The notes under the pieces were generated by a model, which saw nothing but the letters and a program-made list of their open reading frames with translations, made no database searches and was not told where the DNA came from. A stretch of DNA of 5,048 nt, taken from an uncultured Clostridia bacterium. GTDB lineage: Bacteria > Bacillota > Clostridia > Peptostreptococcales > Anaerovoracaceae. The stretch's first letter is position 1. Each line of letters opens with the position of its first letter. A program made the translations under genes and the position numbers. Of the stretch, positions 1 to 5,048 are shown one piece after another. Where the stretch lies: NCBI GenBank assembly GCA_937889655.1, contig CALBZG010000019.1, positions 1-5,048 of the forward strand. The letters are read 5' to 3'.

Positions 1-375
1 GTCATTGGGAATGGCGGCGGTTTCACGGGGGAAGATGCTATAAGCATGATGGAAAAGACCGGCGCAGACGCAGTGATGATCGCCAGGGGGGCAATGGGCA
101 ACCCCTGGATATTCAGGGAGTGCCTTGCTCTTTGGGAGGGCCGGGAAAAACCTGAACCGCCTGAGCTGCCGGAAAGAGCCGCAATGATGATCAGGCAGCT
201 GGATATGCTGTTGGAGCTAAAAGGCCAGTATGCAGCAGTCAGGGAAATGAGGAAGCATGTCGGATGGTATTTGAAGGGAGTGCGGGGCAGTGCGGAAATC
301 AAGCGGACGGTAAATGCCATTACAGATGCCGATGAATTCAAACAGCTCCTGGAAACTTTCTTGCATAATATGTAA
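1..375 (+). CDS. dusB: tRNA-dihydrouridine synthase, DusB type, C-terminal part (5' truncated)
   Basis: This is the last 124 codons of a flavoenzyme that reduces specific uridines in the tRNA D-loop region to dihydrouridine using FMN and NADPH. The frame is open from base 1, so the ATG at 46 is internal and not the start. Visible family features are the end of the TIM barrel, with VIGNG (fragment residues 1-5), and the FMN-phosphate-binding stretch ARGAMGNPWIF (28-38). The C-terminal helical tRNA-binding domain follows, with EMRKH (82-86) and WYLKG (89-93), which are typical of DusB. The full protein is usually near 320 residues, so about 60% is missing upstream. The usual NGD/NGE-I segment reads NGGGF here, a mild departure. 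It lies 112 bases upstream of livK with no obvious terminator between, but is functionally unrelated to the importer. The family is clear; the B subtype is inferred from the C-terminal motifs. Confidence 0.93.
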   Translation, partial: VIGNGGGFTGEDAISMMEKTGADAVMIARGAMGNPWIFRECLALWEGREKPEPPELPERAAMMIRQLDMLLELKGQYAAVREMRKHVGWYLKGVRGSAEIKRTVNAITDADEFKQLLETFLHNM

Positions 376-391
376 ATACTGAACATCAATA

Positions 392-408
392 CACTTTAAT
401 GCACTTTA
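392..408 (+). repeat. Short direct repeat CACTTTA x2
   Basis: CACTTTA occurs at 392-398 and again at 402-408, exactly one helical turn (10 bases) apart. The second copy overlaps the proposed -35 element. This spacing could suit a regulator binding one face of the DNA, but the units are short and chance is a fair explanation. Confidence 0.3.
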
Positions 409-432
409 CTTTTTACCAAAAAACTATATAAT
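405..432 (+). promoter_or_regulatory. Candidate sigma-A promoter for the liv operon
   Basis: TTTACT (405-410, four of six matches to TTGACA) is separated by 16 bases from a perfect TATAAT (427-432). Transcription would start near 439 and leave a leader of about 50 bases before livK. The region is very AT-rich, so -10-like strings arise easily; a second one, TATACT, lies at 455-460 without a good -35. The position just upstream of the first operon gene is the main support. Confidence 0.5.
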
Positions 433-473
433 ATAAAGGTGTTTTGCTATATATTATACTAATGCAAAAATCT

Positions 474-480
474 AAGGAGG
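474..480 (+). promoter_or_regulatory. Strong Shine-Dalgarno site of livK
   Basis: AAGGAGG is a full match to the anti-Shine-Dalgarno core, with 7 bases between it and the ATG at 488. This is near-ideal for a Gram-positive ribosome, fits a highly translated binding protein, and fixes the livK start. Confidence 0.9.
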
Positions 481-487
481 AAGAATT

Positions 488-1651
488 ATGAAGAAGATTT
501 CATTGCTGCTGGTACTGATCCTTGTGGTATCCGTATTTGCAGTAGGTTGCGGCGGCGGCGAAGAAGCTGCGACAGAGAACGTGATCAAAGTTGGTGTGTT
601 CGAGCCTCTTACCGGTGAAAACGGCGGCGGCGGACAGCAGGAAGTTGACGGTATGACTTATGCCAATTCCGTAAGGCCTACAGTCACTATCGATGGTGTT
701 GAATACCAAATCGAATTGGTTGTATCCGACAACCAGTCCGACAAAACCGTTGCTGTTACATCTGCGAATTACCTGATCGATCAGGGCGTTGTTGCAGTTC
801 TGGGCTCATACGGATCCGGCGTTTCCATCGCTGCTGGTGAAGTATTCTCAAGCGCTGGAATCCCGGCGATCGGAGCTTCATGCACAAATCCGCAGGTTAC
901 CAATACAAATGACTGGTATTTCAGAGTATGCTTCCTGGATCCTTTCCAGGGAACAGTAGTTGCAAACTACGCTGTGCAGCACGGCGCTAAGACCGCTGCT
1001 GTGATCACTCAGCTTGGCGATGACTATTCAACAGGCCTCGGCAACTTCTTTATGGATTCGTTCAAAGAACTGACAGGCGATGAGAATTCCATCGTTGTAG
1101 CTCAGACTTTCCAGCAGAATCAGGCTGATTTCAACGCCATCCTGCAGAACGTGAAGGCAGCAAATCCAGACGTGATCTTTGCTCCTTCTTCCATCACCAC
1201 TGCTCCGCTGATCATCAAGCAGGCGAGAGCCCTTGGAATCACTTGCCCGATCATGGGTGGAGACACTTGGGAAAACATTTCCATCGTTGAAAATGCCGGC
1301 GCTGACGCTGAAGGCATCGTTCTTTCAACATTCTTCGATGCAGGCCTTGCTGACAGCAGCCAGATCGCAAAGGATTTTGTTGACGGTTTCTCCGCAGAAT
1401 ATTACACACCGGTTCCGGCCGTATCCGCTTTAGGATATGATGCTTACATGGTTCTGATCGATGCTATCGAGAGAGCCGGAGCAACTGACGGCGAATCCAT
1501 CCGTGCAGCACTGAATGAAACAGACGGCTTTGAAGGCGTAACCGGTTCGATAACCTTTGACGAATTGGGCGATGCTCAAAAGAACATGGCTGTAATCAAG
1601 ACCGTTGAAAATGGCGAGTTCGTATTTGTGGAAGCTGTAACAGTTCAGTAA
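488..1651 (+). CDS. livK: ABC importer solute-binding lipoprotein, branched-chain amino acid (LIV/HAAT) type
   Basis: This 387-residue extracytoplasmic receptor captures the solute and delivers it to the LivHM channel. The N-terminus is a lipoprotein signal: MKK, a hydrophobic core (about 5-18), then AVGC with lipidated Cys21 and a GGGEE linker. The mature part is a two-lobed type I periplasmic binding fold (Peripla_BP_6). Probable ligand-pocket segments are GSYGSG (106-111), GASCTNP (129-135), LGDDYSTG (176-183) and GGDTWEN (257-263), which correspond by position to the Ser/Thr and acidic residues that hold the amino-acid backbone in LivJ/LivK. Residues 44-80 differ from the usual layout, with ENGGGGQQEV and a TVTIDGVEYQIELV strand where most members have an INAAGG-type helix and turn. 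Length is normal. Alanine codons are dominated by GCT, unlike livM, suggesting high expression. The symbol follows gene order (livKHMGF); livJ and livK cannot be told apart, and the substrate could be another amino acid or amide. Confidence 0.93.
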   Translation: MKKISLLLVLILVVSVFAVGCGGGEEAATENVIKVGVFEPLTGENGGGGQQEVDGMTYANSVRPTVTIDGVEYQIELVVSDNQSDKTVAVTSANYLIDQGVVAVLGSYGSGVSIAAGEVFSSAGIPAIGASCTNPQVTNTNDWYFRVCFLDPFQGTVVANYAVQHGAKTAAVITQLGDDYSTGLGNFFMDSFKELTGDENSIVVAQTFQQNQADFNAILQNVKAANPDVIFAPSSITTAPLIIKQARALGITCPIMGGDTWENISIVENAGADAEGIVLSTFFDAGLADSSQIAKDFVDGFSAEYYTPVPAVSALGYDAYMVLIDAIERAGATDGESIRAALNETDGFEGVTGSITFDELGDAQKNMAVIKTVENGEFVFVEAVTVQ

Positions 1652-1676
1652 CAGCCCTAAAAAAAATATCATCATG

Positions 1677-1706
1677 AAGGCGGGAGGAGGATCCTTCTCC
1701 TGCCTT
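1677..1706 (+). terminator. Hairpin after livK: candidate leaky terminator / mRNA stabiliser
   Basis: Bases 1677-1689 pair with 1694-1706 around a GATC loop. This gives a continuous 13-bp stem of 11 Watson-Crick pairs and two G-U pairs. It starts 26 bases past the livK stop. An A-tract lies upstream (1659-1666) and the sequence after the stem is T-rich but not a clean T-run (ATTTATG). The imperfect tail suggests partial rather than complete termination, or protection of the livK 3' end. Downstream genes belong to the same transporter, so some readthrough or a second promoter is expected. Confidence 0.6.
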
Positions 1707-1742
1707 ATTTATGAAATTATTAGAATCGAAAAGAATAAAGCC

Positions 1743-1767
1743 TATAAGCTTATAACATCAAAGCTTA
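1743..1767 (+). repeat. AAGCTT palindromic repeat in the livK-livH gap
   Basis: TATAAGCTTATA (1743-1754) is a perfect 12-base palindrome, and AAGCTTA recurs at 1761-1767, 15 bases after its first copy at 1746. TAAGCTT (1745-1751) can also pair with AAGCTTA (1761-1767) as a 7-bp stem with a 9-base loop. It could be an operator for an internal promoter, since TATAAG and TATAAC resemble -10 boxes, but no good -35 is visible. The rest of the 1652-1816 gap shows no gene. Confidence 0.35.
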
Positions 1768-1806
1768 AAAAATACACCGATGGGAATTTGACTAAATTTT
1801 AATATT

Positions 1807-1810
1807 GGAG
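1807..1810 (+). promoter_or_regulatory. Shine-Dalgarno site deciding the livH start
   Basis: GGAG sits 6 bases before the ATG at 1817. An in-frame TTG at 1805 overlaps this site and has no Shine-Dalgarno match of its own upstream, so the ATG at 1817 is the better start. Confidence 0.75.
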
Positions 1811-1816
1811 ACAATA

Positions 1817-2710
1817 ATGGACGCTTCAACTTTTCTTCAGAATTGTATAACAGGCATATCCCTGGGGTCGGCCTACGCGCTGATCGCCATCGGTTATACC
1901 ATGGTATACGGAATACTGAGACTGATAAACTTTGCCCATGGAGACATCTTCATGATGGCAGGGTATTTTACTATTTTCGCCATCGCGAATTTTCGAATGC
2001 CATGGTACCTTGCAATAGTCTTTGTGATCGTGGCCACGGTTCTTCTAGGAGTAGCAATAGAAAAAGCTGCATACAAACCTCTCAGGGATGCTCCGAGAAT
2101 GTCGATCATGATATCCGCCATAGGGGTATCTTTTTTACTTGAAAATTCTGCAACATACTTATTTACAGGTCTGCCTCGCGCGTTCCCTCAGCTTGGGTTC
2201 ATGCAGAAGGTTTTAAAATTCGGCGACATCTCAGCGCCGATCGTGACCTTTATAACACCGGTCGTTACGATAGTTATGTTGATTGCACTTATATACCTGG
2301 TCAACCATACCAAAACCGGCATGGCCATGAGGGCGGTCTCAAAGGACTTTGAGGCAGCGAAGCTGATGGGCATCGAAATCAACCGCATCATAACCGTCAC
2401 CTTCGTGATCGGTTGTTCACTGGCGGCGATCAGCGCTATCCTCTACTTCTCGCCGCGCCCGATGGTCTACCCGTTCAGCGGGTTGATGCCTGGACTGAAA
2501 TGCTTCGTGGCAGCTGTCCTGGGCGGCATCGGCAACATCCCCGGCGCCGTGGTGGGAGGATTCCTGATAGGTATAGCTGAGACCTTCCTGGTAGCATTGT
2601 TCCCGTCCATGACGGGCTACAGCGATGCATTCACTTTCGTACTTCTGATCGTAATGCTGCTCTTCAGACCGACGGGACTCCTCGGCGAGAAGATCGCAGA
2701 GAAAGTGTGA
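1817..2710 (+). CDS. livH: Branched-chain amino acid ABC transporter permease LivH
   Basis: This 297-residue inner-membrane permease is one half of the import channel and pairs with LivM. The N-terminal segment GISLGSAYALIAIGYTMVYG (13-32) followed by INFAHGDIFMMAGY (37-50) is the LivH hallmark. Hydrophobic helices follow at about 63-82, 95-115, 140-162, 192-211, 226-258 and 271-284. The cytoplasmic coupling (EAA-like) loop that touches the ATPases is at about 165-189 (TGMAMRAVSKDFEAAKLMGI). GGIGNIPGAVVGGFLIG near 236-252 and the LLFRPTGLLGEK tail are also family-typical. Length matches LivH proteins of about 290-310 residues. An in-frame TTG 12 bases upstream was rejected because the Shine-Dalgarno site lies over it. 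The gene is preceded by a 165-base gap and followed 4 bases later by livM. Confidence 0.95.
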   Translation: MDASTFLQNCITGISLGSAYALIAIGYTMVYGILRLINFAHGDIFMMAGYFTIFAIANFRMPWYLAIVFVIVATVLLGVAIEKAAYKPLRDAPRMSIMISAIGVSFLLENSATYLFTGLPRAFPQLGFMQKVLKFGDISAPIVTFITPVVTIVMLIALIYLVNHTKTGMAMRAVSKDFEAAKLMGIEINRIITVTFVIGCSLAAISAILYFSPRPMVYPFSGLMPGLKCFVAAVLGGIGNIPGAVVGGFLIGIAETFLVALFPSMTGYSDAFTFVLLIVMLLFRPTGLLGEKIAEKV

Positions 2711-2714
2711 TGCC

Positions 2715-3860
2715 ATGGGATATACGAAAAAAACACTCAACAAATCTACGAAGATGATCCTGACGGTGCTTTTGATCCTGGCCAGCCTGGCGCTGGTCTA
2801 TATGCTGGACAAGGGCATCATAGGGACTTCCTATACGGTAAGGATCGTGCGGATCGCCGTGATCTATGCATTGATCGGCGTTTCCATGAACCTGGTGAAC
2901 GGTTTCACCGGGGTATTCTCACTGGGTCAGGCGGGCTTCATGGCTATCGGAGCCTATAGTGTTGGAATCTTCACTATACCGATCGAATCCAGAGCCAACG
3001 TCTACTACCTGATACCAATCAGCGAAAAAATTGCGAATTTTGAACTTCCTTTCGGGGTAGCCCTGATCATGGGCGGACTCTTGGCCGCGGGCTTTGCGGC
3101 CTTGATCGGTGCGCCGGTGTTGAAGCTGAAGAGCGACTACCTGGCCATCGCGACTCTGGGCTTTTCAGAAATCATCAGAGCCATCATCGCCAATGACCAG
3201 ATGTGGCCTGTTACCAACGGTTCCCTGGGATTGAAGAGCATACCGGGATTTGAGTCGCTGTTCACCCCTGTGCTGATATCCGCAGGATGTATCGCGTTGA
3301 TCGTGCTCCTGATCAATTCCTCGTACGGCCGGGCTTTCAAGGCCATCCGGGAGGATGAGATCGCTGCAGAGGCCATGGGGATCAATCTTTTCAAACACAA
3401 AGAGATGTCCTTCGTTATTTCGGCATTTTTCGCCGGAATCGGCGGTGGATTGCTGGCATGCCATCTTACGGCCATTGATTCCAACCAGTTCAAGATCGCG
3501 GTGACTTATGAACTCCTGCTGATCATCGTTCTGGGAGGACTGGGAAGTGTAACAGGCACAGTGATATCCGCTTTCGTCATTTCCTTTGGAAAAGAATTGC
3601 TAAGATGGTTCGACGCCAGCCACTATATCGGAGCTTGGCAGATACCGATTTTCAGACCGGGCCTCCGGATGGTCATCTTCAGTTTGCTGCTGATGGCCGT
3701 TGTATTGTTCTGGAGCAGGGGACTGATGGGCCGTAAGGAATTCTCCTGGGACGGCATTTATAACTTCTTCCGAAAAATTTCCTGGCGAATTAAAAATCCG
3801 TCAAAAGGCGGCAACCGATCCGCAGGCAAGAAGAAGGAGGTGAATGCAGATGCAGAATAA
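2715..3860 (+). CDS. livM: Branched-chain amino acid ABC transporter permease LivM
   Basis: This 381-residue membrane permease is the second channel subunit, partner of LivH. Hydrophobic helices lie at about 14-32, 43-62, 72-90, 113-135, 185-201, 232-250, 263-292 and 317-334. Family motifs are SMNLVNGFTGVFSLGQAGFMAIGAY split over 57-81, the KSDYLAIATLGFSEI stretch (139-153), and the coupling loop with GRAFKAIREDEIAAEAMGIN (205-224). LGGLGSVTGTVISA (273-286) is also typical. The tail after about 355 is strongly basic and low in complexity (KNPSKGGNRSAGKKKE); its codons contain the livG Shine-Dalgarno site, so its composition may be partly shaped by that signal. The start lies 4 bases past the livH stop with only a weak purine-rich site (AGAGAAAG), suggesting translational coupling to livH. 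No alternative upstream start exists in frame. Alanine codons are mostly GCC/GCG. Confidence 0.95.
   Translation: MGYTKKTLNKSTKMILTVLLILASLALVYMLDKGIIGTSYTVRIVRIAVIYALIGVSMNLVNGFTGVFSLGQAGFMAIGAYSVGIFTIPIESRANVYYLIPISEKIANFELPFGVALIMGGLLAAGFAALIGAPVLKLKSDYLAIATLGFSEIIRAIIANDQMWPVTNGSLGLKSIPGFESLFTPVLISAGCIALIVLLINSSYGRAFKAIREDEIAAEAMGINLFKHKEMSFVISAFFAGIGGGLLACHLTAIDSNQFKIAVTYELLLIIVLGGLGSVTGTVISAFVISFGKELLRWFDASHYIGAWQIPIFRPGLRMVIFSLLLMAVVLFWSRGLMGRKEFSWDGIYNFFRKISWRIKNPSKGGNRSAGKKKEVNADAE
3834..3843 (+). promoter_or_regulatory. Very strong Shine-Dalgarno site of livG, inside livM
   Basis: AAGGAGGTGA is an extended match to the 16S rRNA 3' end, embedded in the last codons of livM. Two in-frame ATGs follow: 3844, only 3 bases after GGAGG, and 3850, 9 bases after. 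The second has the normal spacing and is preferred. Confidence 0.75.
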
Positions 3861-4704
3861 CGCTGAAGTAAAACCAAACGTTCTTCATGTCAGCGATGCA
3901 ACCATGCAATTCGGCGGCGTAGTGGCGCTGAACAACCTGAACCTGGATGTCAACAAGGGCGAGATCGTAGGGCTGATCGGTCCAAACGGCGCTGGCAAGA
4001 CCACTGCCTTCAATGTGATCACTGGTGTCTATCCGCCTACCAACGGAGCGATCCATTTTAACGGGGAAATGATCGTCAGCAATCATCCACAGGGCAAGAT
4101 GAAAAAGCTGTATGCCGGTCAGAATGATGGAAAATATGAGACCGTAAAGGTCCTTACTCCGGACAAGATCACAAAAATGGGAGTAGCCAGGACCTTCCAG
4201 AACATAAGACTTTTCAAGGAACTGACCGTCTACGAGAATGTTCTGATCGCACAGCATGTCAAACTGAAAGCTAATATATTGACAGCCACGCTGAAGATCA
4301 ATCGCCAGGAAGAAAAGGCCATGCATGAGGAAACTCTGCGCCTTCTGGAAATACTGGATTTGATCGATGTCAAGGACGATATGTCCACCTCTCTTCCTTA
4401 CGGGAAGCAGAGACATCTTGAGATCGCCCGGGCCCTTGCTACAAATCCTGAGCTGCTGCTCCTGGATGAGCCTGCAGCGGGCATGAACCCTCAGGAATCA
4501 GATGAGCTGATGCATTTTGTAGGCCGCATCAGGAAAGACTTTAATTTGTCCATCCTCATGATCGAGCATCACATGCAGGTGATCATGGGCATATGCGACA
4601 GGATCTATGTTTTAGATTACGGCTCCCTTATCGCGGAAGGAACTCCGGTGGAAATTCGGAACAATCCGGAGGTAATCAAGGCTTATTTGGGGGTGGATGA
4701 CTGA
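3850..4704 (+). CDS. livG: Branched-chain amino acid ABC transporter ATP-binding protein LivG
   Basis: This 284-residue cytoplasmic ATPase hydrolyses ATP with LivF to drive transport. Counting from the ATG at 3850: Walker A GPNGAGKT (44-51), Q-loop Gln117 in RTFQN, the LivG form of the signature motif YGKQR (184-188) followed by HLEIARAL, Walker B LLLLDEP (202-208) with catalytic Glu207, D-loop AGMNP (210-214), and switch His240 in IEHHM. The C-terminal IRNNPEVIKAYLG is diagnostic of LivG. It is about 29 residues longer than the roughly 255-residue enterobacterial protein. Most of this comes from an insertion of about 24 residues (around 77-102, basic, containing GKMKKLYAG) between Walker A and the Q-loop, plus a short N-terminal extension. 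All catalytic motifs are intact. It overlaps livM by 11 bases and livF by one. Starting at 3844 instead would add two residues (Met-Gln). Confidence 0.95.
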   Translation: MQNNAEVKPNVLHVSDATMQFGGVVALNNLNLDVNKGEIVGLIGPNGAGKTTAFNVITGVYPPTNGAIHFNGEMIVSNHPQGKMKKLYAGQNDGKYETVKVLTPDKITKMGVARTFQNIRLFKELTVYENVLIAQHVKLKANILTATLKINRQEEKAMHEETLRLLEILDLIDVKDDMSTSLPYGKQRHLEIARALATNPELLLLDEPAAGMNPQESDELMHFVGRIRKDFNLSILMIEHHMQVIMGICDRIYVLDYGSLIAEGTPVEIRNNPEVIKAYLGVDD

Positions 4705-5048
4705 TGTTAAAAATAACGAATCTTCACATACATTATGGTGGTATCCATGCGCTTCGGGGCGTCAGCCTCGATGTGCCGGACCGTCAGATCATTTCCCTGA
4801 TCGGTGCCAATGGGGCCGGGAAAAGCACGACACTGAAGGCAGTCATGAGCCTCATCCCGAAAACCGAGGGGAGTATCGAGTTTGACGGCACTGACATTAC
4901 GAAAATGCAGACCAGAGATGTGGTCCGCCAGGGCGTGGTGCTTTGTCCTGAAGGCCGCCGGGTATTCCCGGACCTTACCATCGAAGAGAACATGACCATG
5001 GGCGCTTTCCTTCGCAAGGATAAGGAAGGCATCGCTAAAGACACAAAA
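4704..5048 (+). CDS. livF: Branched-chain amino acid ABC transporter ATP-binding protein LivF, N-terminal part (3' truncated by window edge)
   Basis: The first 115 codons of the second ATPase subunit are present, and the frame is open to the last base. MLKITNLHIHYGGIHALRGV carries the A-loop Tyr11. Walker A is GANGAGKST (34-42). The segment LCPEGRRVFPDLTIEENM (80-97) is the LivF Q-loop region, where the family characteristically has Glu (here Glu83 in PEGRRVF) in place of the usual Gln. This separates it from LivG and identifies the gene. A full protein would be about 235 residues, so the signature motif and Walker B lie beyond the window. The ATG shares one base with the livG stop (TGATG), and only a weak GGTGGA site lies upstream, so translation is probably coupled to livG. 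Confidence 0.95.
   Translation, partial: MLKITNLHIHYGGIHALRGVSLDVPDRQIISLIGANGAGKSTTLKAVMSLIPKTEGSIEFDGTDITKMQTRDVVRQGVVLCPEGRRVFPDLTIEENMTMGAFLRKDKEGIAKDTK

Noticed and set aside
376..487. T-box or other amino-acid riboswitch ahead of livK
   Set aside because: The gap is only 112 bases, lacks the T-box core AGGGTGGNACC and has no terminator-like stem before the start codon.
1715..1729. Possible CodY box (AATTATTAGAATCGA)
   Set aside because: CodY control of amino-acid importers is common in Bacillota, but this has about six mismatches to the 15-base consensus AATTTTCWGAAAATT, all but two in the right half, so it is too weak to call.
1805..1816. TTG start extending livH by four residues
   Set aside because: The TTG overlaps the GGAG site that serves the ATG at 1817 and has no ribosome site of its own.
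1788..1816. TTGACT as a -35 box just before livH
   Set aside because: The position 17 bases on reads ACAATA with no -10 match, and the start of transcription would fall inside the gene.
2417..2743. 108-codon minus-strand open frame opposite the end of livH
   Set aside because: Charged, low-complexity translation with no family match, explained by reverse reading of hydrophobic permease codons.
3137..3493. Overlapping minus-strand open frames opposite livM (also 3165-3464)
   Set aside because: Shadows of livM: no plausible ribosome site or family resemblance, and two such frames overlap each other in the same place.
3790..4416. 208-codon open frame on the minus strand opposite livG
   Set aside because: It lies almost wholly antisense to a gene with all ABC ATPase motifs intact, has no recognisable domain, and resembles the spurious products often read from the reverse strand of ABC ATPase genes.
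4697..4885. 62-codon + strand open frame starting inside the end of livG
   Set aside because: It overlaps livF in another frame; the livF frame carries Walker A and the PEGRRVF motif, while this one shows none.
1..5048. A novel defence, mobile or biosynthetic system
   Set aside because: Every long frame is explained by dusB or the well-known livKHMGF transporter. No integrase, transposase, terminal repeats, CRISPR-like repeats or unexplained genes are visible.

Overview
The window holds the 3' end of a tRNA-dihydrouridine synthase gene (dusB type) followed by a LIV/HAAT-type ABC importer operon in the order livK-livH-livM-livG-livF. All genes are on the + strand. The last gene, livF, runs off the right edge, and dusB enters from the left edge. 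The likely source is an anaerobic Bacillota of the class Clostridia. This rests on very strong AAGGAGG ribosome binding sites, AT-rich intergenic DNA around moderately GC-balanced genes, a lipoprotein binding protein with a Gly-rich linker, and binding-protein and LivG variants that look clostridial. The genus cannot be fixed from the sequence.

Layout: 1-375 is the dusB C-terminal part. 376-487 is an AT-rich gap with a plausible sigma-A promoter and a strong Shine-Dalgarno site. 488-1651 is the solute-binding lipoprotein. 1652-1816 is a 165-base gap with a 13-bp GC-rich hairpin and a HindIII-like palindromic repeat. 1817-2710 (livH), 2715-3860 (livM), 3850-4704 (livG) and 4704 to the edge (livF) are packed with gaps or overlaps of a few bases and are surely cotranslated or coupled.

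Working together: the lipid-anchored binding protein captures a small amino-acid-like solute outside the membrane and docks on the LivH/LivM channel. The LivG/LivF ATPases then power import. The family fits branched-chain or other hydrophobic amino acids, but the exact substrate cannot be read from sequence. The hairpin just after livK, together with a strong codon-use difference between livK and the permease genes, suggests the binding protein is made in excess over the membrane and ATPase subunits.

I found no sign of an undescribed system, mobile element, CRISPR array or RNA gene. The points most worth checking are the livK-livH intergenic hairpin and an insertion of about 24 residues in LivG between Walker A and the Q-loop.
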